This document shows, piece by piece, positions 1 to 15,070 of a DNA stretch of 64,000 nucleotides. How positions within the stretch are numbered: position 1 is the stretch's first letter; every line of letters starts with the position of its first letter. A model generated the notes under the pieces. It had not been told where the DNA came from, ran no database searches, and was given only the letters and a program-made list of their open reading frames with translations. A program made the translations under genes and the position numbers. The DNA comes from Heterocephalus glaber. Its lineage: Eukaryota > Chordata > Mammalia > Rodentia > Bathyergidae. The stretch spans positions 5,819,277-5,883,276 of the forward strand of contig NW_004624784.1 of NCBI RefSeq assembly GCF_000247695.1, read 5' to 3'.

Positions 1-950
1 ATTTAGTATGATATTGGCTGTTGGTTTTTCATAGATGGCTTTTATCAGATTGAGGTAGAGACCATCTATTCCAACTTTTTGTAAGGTTTTTATCATAAAT
101 ATGTGTTGGATTTTGTCAAAAGCTTTTTCTGCATCTATGGAGATAATCACATGGTTTTTGTCCTTGGCTCTATTGATATAGTGTATTACATTGATTGATT
201 TGTGTATGTTGAACCAACCTTGCATCTCTAGGATGAATCTCGCTTGGTCAGGGTATATGATCTTCTTGATGATCTTCTGCATTCTAGTTGCCAGTATCTT
301 ATTAAGGAGTTTTGCATCTATTTTTGTTAGTGAGATTGGCCTATAGTTCTCTTTTTCGGTTGGGTCTTTCTCTGCTTTGAGGATCAAGCTGATGCTTGCT
401 TCCAGGAATGAATTCAGGAGTATTGCTTCCCTTTCAATTTCATTGAAGAGTTTAACCAGTAGTATCAGTAGTTCCTCTCTAAATGACTTGTAGAATTCAA
501 CAGTGAAGCCATCAGGACCTTTTCTTAGTTGGTAAGTTTTTTATTACATTTTCAATTTCATTGATACTGGGTTGTTTAGAATTTGTAGGTCTTCTTTGTT
601 CAACACTGGTAATTCATACATATATAAGAATCTGCATTTCTTCTGTGTTTTCCATCTTATTTGTGTATAGGTTCTTAAAGTAGGTATTGATGATCCTCTG
701 GGTCTGTTGTAATTTCACCCTTTTCATTCCTAATTGCATGGATTTGGGCCTTTTCTTTCCTCTTTCTGTTAAGTTTGGCTAAGGGTTTGTCAATTTTGTT
801 TATTCTTTCAAAGAACTAACTCTTGGCTTCATTGATTTTTTTGTGTCATTCTCTTAGTCTCCATTGCATTGATTTCTGCTCTGATCTTTATAATTTCCTC
901 CTTGTATGAGCTTTGGGTTTGTCCTGCTCTTCTTTGCTAGAAGCTTGAGG
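1..950 (-). mobile_element. L1 LINE, 5'-truncated, ORF2 reverse-transcriptase part
   Basis: Read on the minus strand this is L1 ORF2 from the linker after the endonuclease into the reverse transcriptase, including the motif-A region (DAEKAFD) near 115-145. The same ORF2 stretch recurs on the plus strand at about 10695-11640, so both belong to related subfamilies. The L1 5' side stops at about 950, against a MaLR LTR; the 3' part runs off the window. The reading frame has several shifts, so this copy is inactive. Confidence 0.93.
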
Positions 951-1165
951 CAAGCCTGCATAATTTATAAAGAGCAACAATTGACTTCTCACAGGTCTGC
1001 AGGCTGAAACTTCAATATTAAGGGGGCTAGCAGGTTTGGTGTCTGCCAAGATTCCTGTCTATTTCAAAGATCATACTTTGAACACTGCATCCTCTAAAGG
1101 AGTTTAATTCTATGTCTTTATAAGACAGAAGAGTGGAAGAGCAGAGAGAACCCACTCCCACTTTT
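951..1165 (-). mobile_element. MaLR-type LTR, 3' half (split element)
   Basis: On the minus strand this matches the 3' half of a THE1/MST/MLT1-like mammalian-apparent LTR, including the 'tttataaagagcaac..ttgacttctcacag' type of end. It stops at the NCOA3 retrocopy and the other half resumes at 4568. The last 12 bases (1154-1165) are repeated with one mismatch at 4568-4579, as expected for a target-site duplication. The family name is from memory; the exact subfamily is unknown. Confidence 0.65.
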
Positions 1166-4567
<3,402 letters not shown>

Positions 4568-4725
4568 ATTCCCACTTTTTCTTAAGGTGCTAAATCCACA
4601 AGAAGGTGGAGCCCTCAGGCCCAATCATCTCTTAAAAGTCCCACCTTTCAATATTATTACATTAGCAAATGAATTTCAATGAGTTTTAGAAGAGATAAAC
4701 ATTCAAACCAATACTAAAGGAAGAA
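4568..4725 (-). mobile_element. MaLR-type LTR, 5' half (split element)
   Basis: This continues the LTR interrupted at 1165. The plus strand shows the reverse complement of the LTR start: '..cccaatcatctcttaaaagtcc..' and '..aaacattcaaacca'. Together the two halves give about 370 bp, a normal MaLR LTR length. It begins with the second copy of the 12-bp target-site duplication of the NCOA3 retrocopy. Confidence 0.65.
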
Positions 4726-4870
4726 CATGCTGTTTTCCATCCAGAGAGATGTCATTTCTAGCTTTATTTCTCTTTAGAGCCCAGATGATTCAGATTGGCA
4801 GTGTTGTCAAGCGATTGTGATGGTGTACATCTTTCTGGATTCTTGAGCCTTGGCTTTTCATTATGAAATC

Positions 4871-4958
4871 TTTTTTTTTGTCTCAGTAGCAGGAATTGAA
4901 CTCAGGACCTTGCACTTGCCAGGCTGGCACCGCACCACTGAGTTACATCCCCAGCCCA
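4871..4958 (-). mobile_element. ID SINE (tRNA-derived)
   Basis: The plus strand shows a poly(T) start and then the reverse complement of a tRNA-like body ending in 'ccccagccc'. It contains the RNA polymerase III box B relic 'gaattgaac' and box A relic 'cactgagtta'. It belongs to the same family as the copies at 5469, 30866, 52571, 52981, 53462, 59563 and 60295, but is more diverged. Confidence 0.85.
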
Positions 4959-5468
4959 GAAGAGTATTTATTTTAATCTAACTGTTCACTAGTTTTTGAC
5001 TCTTCTTTGAAACTGGTTATTATTCAGTGACTGAATAATCCCTCACTGTTTCCTAAAGCAGGTCACTCATTTCAATATGTGAATGACTTTGTGTTAGATA
5101 GAGCTACTAAACATAAAGTAAATAACTATTTCCCCTGAATGTTCTCCTAATTATTCCTGTTTCTTTTTATACTCTGCTCAAATAGGTACAGACCTGGAAT
5201 TTGGCCTATTTCACTTGTGATACCTAAGTAAAACTGACATCATATTCTCCTTAGCATAGGGATGCATAAAACAAATGCCCTACCATACAAATTGTGCAAA
5301 CTTTTAAGTATCTAGAAAGTTAGAAAAATTTAAAGAAAAGAAGCAAACATCAAAACTAGACAAAAACAAAGAAAATCCACCATCAGATCACCACAAGAAT
5401 TTTTTTTTCACTACAAATATTTTAGCAGGCCTGTTTTGTACTGAAGGACAATTTTGGTGAGCCTTACC

Positions 5469-5553
5469 TTTTTTTTTTTGGTATCAGGGATCGAACACTG
5501 GTCCTTGCACTTGTGAGGCAGGTGGTGGAACCACTGAGCTAAATCCCTGGCCC
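5469..5553 (-). mobile_element. ID SINE with target-site duplication
   Basis: A full-length tRNA-derived ID element on the minus strand, with poly(A) shown as T's on the plus strand. It is flanked by an 18-bp target-site duplication with one mismatch: 'ttggtgagccttaccttt' ending at about 5470, and 'ttggtgaaccttaccttt' at 5554-5571. This marks an L1-mediated insertion. Confidence 0.92.
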
Positions 5554-5784
5554 TTGGTGAACCTTACCTTTAATTCCTAAAGTTGACCAAACCATGGTGA
5601 GCCCAAGCATAGAAATTAATAGAGCCAAAGAAAGAAAAGTCATTTGTGGGTAGTGAATTATACTGAATTAGTTGCTTTACTTGGTTTAATGGTGCAAACA
5701 GAAATAAAAATCTCTTTGGGCAACCCACTTTCCAGGTCTCCTCCTGTCTCTCTCAGTTCTCAGTAAAATTGCTACTCTTAACCT

Positions 5785-5818
5785 CAAAATAAAATAAAAT
5801 AAAATAAAATAAAATAAA
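5785..5818. repeat. (AAAAT)n microsatellite
   Basis: Six to seven near-perfect copies of a 5-base unit. I recognise nothing else between 5572 and 6120. Confidence 0.95.
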
Positions 5819-6128
5819 GTTCTCCTCATAGGCAAGACCACTAGGGAAAGTACCTTTTTTAAAGACAGATTTTTTTCTCAAACCAGAGGAATAAAAGCAT
5901 ATACAGTATTTGGGGGAGAAATAATTAGCTATGCTAAACATAGAACATCCTACAAAATGCTTTACCTAAGAATGACTATCTAAATATTTAATGTTCATTT
6001 ATTACAATCATTAAACCATGAACTATAGAAATATCAGTAATGGATGACATATTAAATTGATAGAGCAATACTATACAATAAGACGGGTCCTTGCCTTGCT
6101 TCCTTGTTTTTTTTTTTTCCCACAGAAT

Positions 6129-6538
6129 GTTTTGTTCCAGAAGTATAACAGTTTGCTCCTGCCCAAAGTATCAAAATTTTTTGTAACTCTTTGAACTTCA
6201 TGCCCTCTCAAGAATGTTCCATTAGCTCTACCCTTCTCAGAAATGTTCTGTTAGCTCCGCCTCTTTCTTTCCTGCCTCCTTGCTTCTGTGAGCATGCTTG
6301 GCCACTATGCCTTTCAGGAATATTCTGTAACTCCAGCCCTCTGCTTCACTGAGGATGCTCACCTACCATATAGATTCTATATAAGGAGGCTCTCATTTCT
6401 GGTGAGGTGCTCAGACTTCAGAGTATGAACTCACGTTGAGCCTGCGGGTATAATAAAGGTGTGATGTAATAAAGGTTTTTCTCTACCTCTTCAAGTGACC
6501 ATCGGATTCTTGAGTGTTCAAATTGTAACACTGTAACA
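6129..6538 (+). mobile_element. Solo LTR of an endogenous retrovirus
   Basis: The block has an ordered LTR layout. It has a TG start near 6129 and a TATA box 'ctatataagg' at 6378-6387. Two AATAAA signals follow at 6452-6457 and 6468-6473, then a short U5-like tail ending in '..gtaaca' (6530 or 6538). The U3 part has three imperfect repeats of an 'aatgttctgttagctc'-type unit (about 6211, 6241 and 6318). No internal retroviral sequence lies next to it, so it is probably a solo LTR. The exact ends and the target-site duplication are unresolved, and the ERV class is unknown. Confidence 0.7.
6376..6473 (+). promoter_or_regulatory. LTR core promoter and poly(A) signals
   Basis: TATA box at 6378-6387, followed about 70-90 bases later by tandem AATAAA hexamers at 6452 and 6468. 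Spacing fits an LTR with a short R region. Present activity cannot be judged from sequence. Confidence 0.5.
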
Positions 6539-6734
6539 TTGGCTATGCCTCAGAGCTATAACACTTGGCTATAGCACCGAGTTGGTCTGTTTTGCCACAA
6601 AATATAGTTCTAGAAGGTTAGTTTGAATTTGATTTTTAGCAGTAAAGCTTCTTAAAACTATAGGTGAAAATTTGCATTTTTAACACTAGTTCTTAAAATG
6701 AATCTTTGACCCATATAATTATTCTTGGGATCAT

Positions 6735-6930
6735 GCTGATAGCTAAATTTTACTGAAGAGGCTATGGGTCAGTATCTTTATATCATCCCATATAAACCTC
6801 AGCTTAAAAATGAGTGTAATGATCTTTGTATTTTGTAGATGTAGAAAGTAAAGTTTTATGAATGTAAGCAAATTGGTCAAGTTCACCCAGTCAGTAGTAA
6901 ATGGAAGAGCCAAGCTTTTAACTCAGGTTA
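6735..6930 (-). mobile_element. MIR SINE relic
   Basis: The plus strand shows the reverse complement of a MIR: 'gatgtagaaagtaaag', then 'caaattggtcaagttcaccc' and 'agtaaatggaagagcc', the usual order of the MIR core and tail. It is strongly diverged, as expected for this old family. Confidence 0.65.
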
Positions 6931-7254
6931 AGAAACTCAGAGATCATGCATGGGATGTCCATCCAGCCCTAAACATTTGTTGGTGAGTAAAAGGGACCCA
7001 TGGGGAGAAAAGTTGGATGAGATGATGGACATTTGTGTCTCTGCTAAGGAGAAACTTGGATCTGAATAAATGAATGAATAGCATTTGCTATGAAGGTTGA
7101 AGGATAAACAGAAGTTAGATTACAAAAATCAGGTGGTGATGAGCAAAAGAGTGGGGAAAGTGCGTTGATGTGTGCAAAAGCGTGAAAAAAAGACATGGCA
7201 CTAGAAACACAGCCATATACATAGAGTACCGTGGAGGCATGTGACAGATTATAA

Positions 7255-7800
7255 ATTGGTTGATTAATGTCTCCTATCTTAAATGCTCTCTATATCATTG
7301 TCCACAGCCCCATCACCAGCTAGAGTCTAATTTCCTTTCTTTTCACTTTAAGTGAACTGTGAATCACCTGTAACCAATATCAAATGATGAAAGTGACACT
7401 GAGTGATTTTTGAGAGTCACAAAATATGGTAAACTTCTTCATTGTTAGCTCAACACTGAACTTTGGAGTCCTAAGATTCTAGGTCAGAAGTTTCATAACC
7501 TTGAGGATACCATGCTGTGAAGGAGCACATGACACATAGAAAAGCCTTTTGCAGGTTTTCTAGATGACAGTCCCAAATGGAGTCCCAGATAATAGCCAAT
7601 ATCAATCACTAGACATGTGCGCAGATATTTACAGATTTCATTCTCCATCCACATTAAGTCTTCCCTGTTGAGACCCCAGACATCATATGACAGAAACAAC
7701 TTCTGTTGTTGCATGCTCATTGAGTTGCCAAATAGTTACTTTATGCCTCTAAATTTTGGGATGATTTATTATGTAGCTATAGTAACTGGAACATGTAAAT
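7255..7800 (+). mobile_element. Old LTR, probably MaLR/MLT1-like
   Basis: The region has the order of motifs of an old mammalian LTR. A 'caaatgatgaaagtgacact' part is followed by a middle with 'gaggataccatgctgtgaag'. The typical 3' end comes last: 'ctaaattttgggatgattta', then '..gtagctatagtaactggaac'. Divergence is high and the family assignment is from memory. The open frames on both strands here (7493-7889) are chance frames within the repeat. Confidence 0.5.
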
Positions 7801-9866
7801 TGTATTGTAAAAAGTTGATTAAACATGACTGGAATTCAGAAGAGAGACATGGGTTGGAAGTTTATTCCTCAGAGTTTTCTGCATTATAAGTGATATTTGA
7901 GTACTTAAGAAAAGATGAGATAATCCACAGAAGTATGTATAATTAGAAGAGAGACAAGAATGTAACCCTGGAAGAGCAAAAAAAGGGGGGGGCGAGGAAT
8001 GAGAAAAAGATCAAGATGAAAGCATCAGAGGAGGGAGAAAACCTAGAAAGGGGGAAATTCAGAGAGGCGATAGATGAAAATGTTTTATAACATACAAACA
8101 GGTCAACACTCTCATGTGTTGTAGAGAAAGCACTAGAAATACGACTATGAGTTTAACAACAAACAGAGGACCTCGTCCAGATAAGTTTCAGAGAAAGAGG
8201 TAGGGGTGAAAGGCAGGTTAAGGGATAGTGAAAATTTGGTCCTCAGTATAGTAGCTGCTTGATAAATATTTATTGGAATGAATTAATCTAAGATGATGAA
8301 ATAAATATGAATTGATTGTAGATGAAAGAAGAGAAAAACAGCTGGAAAAAAGTGAAAATCAAAGGCTTAGGGTATAGGGGGAGGAGAAGGAAATGATATT
8401 AGGACTTGTGACTGAGCTGCAGGCATTTCTCCTAGGCAGTGTCCTCACTGCCCTCCCCTACACTGGCAGCTGGGATGGGGCTTTTACAGAGCTTGCTATA
8501 CCCATCCCACAATGACCAGAGTTGCTCTAAGCTCCAGCCCAAGGCCCTGTGACTCTTTTCACTACATCACAGCACAGCCTGGATTATTATCGCATGGGCG
8601 AGTTGCTAACGCTTCCTAGAACTTACAATTCTTTTATTTAATAAGGTGGGGGGCAGGACTGGGGGGAAAAGTAGGCAGTCAGACAACTATAAAACTGGAT
8701 CCCAGACTGTGGACTCATGTACAGGTGCTCCAGACAAAGTTAAGAGCATCTATTCTGATAGTACTTTCCTTCTTTCATTAGCCCATAACACTTTATAACT
8801 TAGATTTGTTCCTTGAATTACCTAATCCTGCACAAACATGCTGACTGCTTTATGGGTATATTGGATAGGGGTGGAAGGAAGAAGTGGTGGTGAGGGAAGA
8901 GAGAAGAGATGCTGAGTAATTCTTTCAGGCAACTTAATACTCTGATGTTCCCCTTACAACTAGGTTTAAGACCAAACACTTTGCTGTTTTTCCATACTAG
9001 AAAAGCTTATTTTGTTGACTTTATGGTCTCTGTTTTATATTATCAGTCTAAGCTGGTGTTGAGGTGAATTTGCCTGCCACAGATCCTTGACAAATTGCCT
9101 AGGATTGATTAATGCCAAAAGTTCAAAATTTACTAAGTAAGGAGAATCCTTGTCTAAATATACATTGTAATACAATATTAAAGAGATAGACTAGTATTTT
9201 AAGTCAGCTGCCATTCAGGCCTCACTGATACTGTTGGAGTGAGGTATGTTCTGGGTTAGAAAAATTCTAAATGAATGGGAAATTTTGGTTGCTTGAACCA
9301 AGTGAGAAAAATAAGTGAATTATGGATCTTTGCCAAATCATACGTCCAAAAGGCCAACTTAGACTTACAAAGATATAAAAGTTCTTTGAAAAATGATCAT
9401 TAAAGTACTCCTGCTTTATACAAGCCTGCCAAGTATCAAAAAGGGGTAGACTCCTCCTATCTGTTATATTATGAAGCAGCTTATTATTTAAAATGGTTAG
9501 AATCTCCATTAATATAAAACAATCAACTTATTGTAAAAAGAAAAAAATCAGCCTTTGATCCTTACCCCTGCCCTAGGACCCTGTTTGCGGATGAATGCCT
9601 GGCATTGGTTTCCTCTTAATATGCCATTGAAACCATGTAAAAAAAGCTTCCAACAACCTGCTATTTTTCCTGTCAAATAATCATGAGACACAAGTAGATC
9701 ATATCTTGCCTTCTTTCATCTATTCAAATAAATACAGTATCATAAAAATATTATGTTAGAAATGAATATTAGAAATTTTACAAAAATGAATCCCATATCA
9801 TAAAAATATTTCAGAACACTTCTTTCTTCTTTAACAAAACCATATTTCTTCTGGATAATGGTTTTA
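7801..9866. other. Unclassified sequence
   Basis: I see no gene. Near 8245-8285 is a possible MIR or L2 3' end ('gcttgataaatatttattgg'). At 8400-8620 the sequence is more GC-rich than its surroundings, without an open frame. A short open frame at 9267-9509 has no recognisable similarity. Confidence 0.5.
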
Positions 9867-9989
9867 TTAGAGAAGAAGATGAAAGTCAAGCCTAGGAGTC
9901 ATCAGAGTGGCTAAATCCACAACATGTTGGGTTCTAGAAAGGGTTTGTAAGGTGGTTACTCTTGCAAAGTGGATATTCAGTAAGATAGG

Positions 9990-10443
9990 ACTTAGTCTGT
10001 GTCTAGAGAGACAAGTTTTTAGGGTCACCTGTGCTGAGGCCCTTCTTTCTTCCTTAGGCATTGCCATGGATAACTTAATTTGTCCTCTTGACTGGGCCAC
10101 AGAATGCCCAGATATCTGTTTAAACATTGTTCTAGGTATGTGTGTATAAGGGTTCCTGGATGAGAAACAACATGTAAATTGGTAGATGGAGTAAGGCAGA
10201 TTGCCTTTCCTAGTCTGGTGGTCCTCATCCAATCAGTTGAAGGTCTGAATAAAATGAAGGGCTGAGTCAGAGAGAATTCTCTCACTGGCTGTCTTTGAGC
10301 TGGGATATCAGTCTCCTTCTGCCTTCAAACTTACACCATCAGCTCTCCTAGTTTTCAGGCCTTCAGAATGAGGACCTTGGGACTTCTCAGTCTCTATAAT
10401 CATGCAGATCAATTTGTTTATGGTAAATCTCTTCATATATATC
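9990..10443 (+). mobile_element. Old LTR-like interspersed repeat, 5' part
   Basis: This has the look of a widespread old mammalian LTR-type repeat: 'atgcccagatatctgtttaa', then '..catccaatcagttgaagg', then '..gggacttctcagtctctat'. The family name is not certain. The element is interrupted by L1 at about 10444, and its expected end reappears at 12235-12263. An open frame on the minus strand across it (9867-10232) is not a gene. Confidence 0.5.
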
Positions 10444-12234
10444 TCTATTAGTTCTAAACCACAAGACCTTCATAAACACATGGAAATTAAAACAATTAAA
10501 TAACACCCTCCTGAACAACCAAAGAGTCACAGATGAAATTAAAGAAGAAATCAGACAGTTTCTATAACTAAATGATAATGCCAATACAACATACTGGAAC
10601 TTATGGAACAATGAAAGCAGTCCTAGAGGGAAATTTATAGCAATGAATACCCATATCAGAAAAATAGAGTGGGCTCAAATAAACAACCTAATGTTGAACC
10701 TCAAGCTTCTAGAAAAAGAAGAGCAAGTCCAAAGTTCTTACAAGGGAGGAAATCATAAAAATTTGAATAGAAATAAATGCAATGAAGACTAAAAACACAA
10801 TACAAAGAATAAATTAATCAAAGATTTGGTTCTTTAAAGATTAAATAAAATTGACCAACACTTAGCCAACCTTATCAAAAAAAGGAAAGAAAAGATTCAA
10901 ATCCATACAATTAGGAATGGAAAGGGTGAAATCACAACAGATCCTGCAAAAATCCAGATCATCAATACTTACTTTGAGAACCTGTATTTTAATAAGATAG
11001 AAAACACAGAAGAAATGAACAGACTCCTATATATATATATATATATATAATGAAAAGTGAATTAAAAAGATATAAAAATTCTAAATAAACCAATATCATC
11101 CAATAAAATTGATGCTGTAATAAAAAACCTACCAACAAAGAAAAGCCCAGACACTGATGGATTCACTCTGAATTCTACAAAAACTTTAGAGAGAACCTAA
11201 TGCTGCTACTTCTTAAACTCTTTAATGAAATTGAAAGGGAAGCAATACTTCAAATGCATTCCTGGAAGCAAGCATTACTCTGATACTAAAACCAGAGAAG
11301 GGTCCAACCAAAAATGAGAACTACAGGCCAATCTCCCCAAAGAATATAGTTGCAAAAATCCTCAATAAAATACTGGCAAATAGAACGCATCAAATCATCA
11401 AGAAGGTTATACACCATTGCCAAGTAGAATTGATCCCCGGGATGCAAGAATAGTTCAACATATGCAAATCAATGAATGTAATACACTATATTCACAGGTC
11501 CAGGGACAAAAACCATATGATCCTCTCAATAGACACAGAAAAAGCATTTGACAAGGTCCAACACTCATTCATGATAAAAAGCCTTACAGAAAATTGGAAT
11601 AGATGGTCTTTATCTCAATCTGATAAAAGCCATGTATGACAAATCAACAGCCAAGATCATACTAAATGGACAAAAACTGAAAGCTTTCTCTCTAAAATCA
11701 GGAACAAGACAGGATGTCCACTGTCACCACTCTTAATTAATATAGCTCTGGAAACATAAGCCAGAGCAATTATACAAGAGAAAGAAAGAAAATGAATAAG
11801 GATAGGAAAAGAAGTTATCACTTCTCAGCCTTTTGGCTAAGATCAAGTGAAAGGAAGAAGTTAAATTATCAGTTTTTTGCAGATGACATGGTACTGTACA
11901 TAGAAAACTCCAAAAGCTCTACCAAAAGACTTTTGGATTTAGTAAACAAATTCAGTTGCATAGCTGGATACAAAGTCAACACTCAAAAATCAATAGCCTT
12001 CCTGTACATGAATAACAAACTCACTGAGAGAGAAATTAGAGAAACAATACCTTTCAGAATAGCATCCTCCCCCCAAAACTGAAATACCTAGGAATCAGTC
12101 TAATGAAGGAAGAAAAAGACCTCTACATTTAAAACTATAGTACTCTGAAAAAAGAGATTGAAGACGATATCAGAAAATGGAAAGATATCTCTTGTTCTTA
12201 GGTAGGAAGAGCTAATACAGTGAAAATGTTCATA
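10444..12234 (+). mobile_element. L1 LINE, ORF2 body, truncated at both ends
   Basis: Plus-strand L1 ORF2 from the end of the endonuclease region through the reverse transcriptase, with the catalytic FADDM box at about 11876-11890 in the open segment 11792-12082. Many stops and shifts break the rest. An (AT)n run sits at 11030-11049. The element stops in mid-ORF2 at about 12234 with no 3' UTR or poly(A), which is unusual for L1. It is embedded in an older repeat. A 33-nt U2 snRNA fragment interrupts it at 11817. Confidence 0.92.
11817..11849 (+). pseudogene. RNU2: U2 snRNA retropseudogene fragment (nt 1-33)
   Basis: These 33 bases equal the 5' end of U2 snRNA from its first nucleotide, including 'ccttttggctaagatcaagt', with two differences. 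Both differences are G to A at CpG sites (ATCGC to ATCAC, CTCGG to CTCAG). U2 similarity stops at 11849, just before the branch-point recognition sequence, so it cannot work in splicing. It interrupts L1 ORF2 a few codons before FADDM. It is flanked by an imperfect repeat, 'ggaaaagaagtt' before and 'aaaggaagaagtt' after, which fits a target-site duplication. Truncated U2 copies starting exactly at nt 1 are a known class of snRNA retropseudogene. Confidence 0.85.
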
Positions 12235-12263
12235 CTTCTCTGGAGCATCTTGACTAATACAGG
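12235..12263 (+). mobile_element. Old LTR-like repeat, 3' end (after L1 insertion)
   Basis: The piece 'ttctctggagcatcttgact' plus 'aatacagg' is the usual terminal part of the repeat that starts at about 9990, so the L1 lies within that repeat. The match is short, hence moderate confidence. Confidence 0.45.
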
Positions 12264-14890
12264 CCTTTTGTCATTCTTTTCTGGTTCCACTGTGAAATAT
12301 TCAACATAAGATGATGATACTGCCAAATACTTTGTATTTCAAACTGATTTGTGATCCAAACTTTCACTCATGGTGGAGTCCTATCTCATACATTGAATGG
12401 GAGCTTTGCTCCTGTCATCCAAGTAGTTAATATGGTGAGGTAGGTCATCACATGGTAATACAATTATCTTCTCTCCTTCTTCTCATTCTTTGATTGTTTA
12501 ATTGGAAAGCTTATTTATAAGGATTTCTTTGTTCGGAGAAAACAGAAGTATAAAACAAATGACTAACAAATGGTTCTTTAAAGTGATTTTCAATTCTGAA
12601 CCCAAATTGACCATCTGAGTCTTCAGGCTCTTTAATACTGATATCTCCAGATGCTCACCTACTGGAAGGTTATTTTAGTATTAATTAGTTACTTAAATTG
12701 AAGGGCACAATGGAATACAGAAAGGAATGGGCGTGGAAGCAGCTGACACTGCTGTTTTTTGTTTTTGTTTTTGTTTTCTGGTCTGGGTCAGGTGTAAGAC
12801 TGAAGTTTAAGATTGTATCTTGACTGATTTTTGGATATTCTTGCTGGGGTGGCCTTTACAAAAGGTTAGTTCCAGTTCCTATGCTGTTACAATTTAGGAG
12901 ACAAGCGTGTCAACAGGTTTGTTAAAATGGCAACTGGAAATTCTGCACATCCAAGGAGAGCCCAGGGAAAGGTTGTGTGAGTCTTCAAGAAAGGCTACAT
13001 TTTAAAAATGTTTGTTGAAAACATATTTGAGGCATATAAAATATTTCCCCCCAGAATTCTAAAAAAACCATTTTGACAATGATTAGATTGACACAGAGTG
13101 CTACAGAAGAAATTAAAATGTCAAACAGCAGGCTTGGGCGCTGGTTTAATTTTCCCGTGTTGACTATGATTTTGGGCACATCACTTCACCTCTAGACTCT
13201 GATTGCCATAATACCATGAGCAGACTGGCCCAGTTGGAAGGATTTCAAACTACGTGCTCTTGCTCTGTGCAGAGGTTAGAATAGGGTTCATTTGCCCAAG
13301 ATCCCAATTTCTATTTCAACCGAAAAAGCTTCATCTTGGTCTATTTCACATATATATGAGGATTCCATACAGTATTTCATTTGAAGAAAAGTTTCTATAA
13401 TTAAAAATAACATTACACTATCTGTAACTTTCTTTTCCATCATAATATTTTTATGTAATTTCTTCAACACTCTTCACCAAGAGAGTAATCTCTGATTTGT
13501 CCACGAGGGAGAACCCAGCAAAGGGTTTACAAGTGGCTATGTTTTTGTTTGTCCGTAGTGAGTTTGTATACTCTGTTTTGTTTGTTCACCATTGCAATAT
13601 TTAAAATTTCTGCATGATACAAATGACTAAATTTATAAATTTCCCCCACATTTAGATTCTTAAATGTTTAATTTTGTTTTTCAATATATCAAGTTTCTAC
13701 ACATTATTTCATTCATAGAAAACACCCTGAAGATTCTCAGGGAAAATTTTTTTAACCATTTAGTGTCTTTAAAGTATAAGTAGAAGACAGTTCTCTGAAG
13801 TTGCATCTACAGAGACTAAAATCACACTTTATTTATAATATTTTTCAGCATCCTTATACATCTTTCTCCTCCAAGTGGAGTTAATCAAATTTCTGGGTCT
13901 TGCTGGAGAGTAGAAATCTAAATTCTGTCTTTCCTGAATACTTTATGTTTTAACAAATAAAAAATCTTTTATCCTTGGACCTCAAGCAGTTTTAATTCTT
14001 CAAACATTTGTTTCTTTCAATGTATATTCAGACTATTAAAGAAATGGGCTATATTTTAGGTTCTATAGAGCGAGGTCTATGTTTTTAGAGTATCTCTAAA
14101 TGCTGTTATTGCCTAAAAATAAGTCTAAAAAATAATTTTATTATTGTTATTATCATTGATTTTCAAAGTATCCCCTTATAAAACTCATAAAATAAAAATA
14201 CTGAACTCTGTCCAGTAGTCTTTTAGGTGATTTTCAATTTTACTTTCAAGATTCTATATAATGTTTCCCTCACTAACCCAGATGTGGGAAAATCCTTTTA
14301 TCTGTATTTGGGGACTAACCTTCTATTGTTTTCAGCAAGGTTTTTACAACTCTACTGCTAAATCCTCACCAGAAAAATTACTTGATATGTACTTAGTCGA
14401 GCCTGAATGCTAACAAATCTATTCTTCTTGTGAATATTTCACTTTTCAACTCATAGTCATGGCCATTGTCATCAGAAGTGGTAGGGAGCAAAGCCCTATT
14501 TGTAAAGGCCACCACTCATAAGCAAAATTAATTTAGGGGAAGACATATCATCTCTGTATTTGGATCTATATCCATATTCATATGTATATCTACATCTGTC
14601 TGTCTGTCCATCCATCTGCTTCCTGTGCTGTAAACTCCAAAAGTACAGGGAATTTATGCCTGTCTGTGTGTCCCATAGCACTAAACCAAGAAATTAAGGT
14701 TTGAATTGCATTACACACCATCATTTTCTACATGTCTAAAGACCAGAAGTCCAAGATACAAAGAAAGAGATAGCAGATTTCTTAAACCCATTCTACCCTT
14801 TATGATCAGATAAGTTAAAATAGATATATTCCTGAAAAATTATAGTAATAGAAACAAACTATCACTTTTAAACTGTGCTACAATTTTTTA
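12264..14890. other. Unclassified AT-rich sequence
   Basis: No gene and no confident repeat. Around 13150-13230 there is a weak MIR-like stretch ('gattttgggcacatcacttc'). A (GTTTTT)n-like run lies at 12754-12776. Short open frames here look random. Confidence 0.5.
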
Positions 14891-14919
14891 AAAAATCATG
14901 TCAGACTTTACCATTTTAT

Positions 14920-15070
14920 CTCTCTAATGTGGTATAAGTGCTATTTTGCTCATTTTACAGATTAGAAATCAAGGCTCAGAGAGATTAAGTGACTACTCTT
15001 GGAAAACACAGCTAATGAGCACTGAGTCAGGATCATCTATTTACTAAACACTGATCTACATGATGCCCTA
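14920..15070 (-). mobile_element. MIR SINE relic
   Basis: Reverse complement of the MIR core: 'ttttacagattagaaatcaa', 'ggctcagagagattaagtga', then 'cacagctaatgagcactgag'. This is one of the clearer MIR copies in the window. Confidence 0.75.

Noticed and set aside
9867..10232. 121-residue minus-strand open frame
   Set aside because: Lies in an old LTR-like repeat and shows no protein family features.
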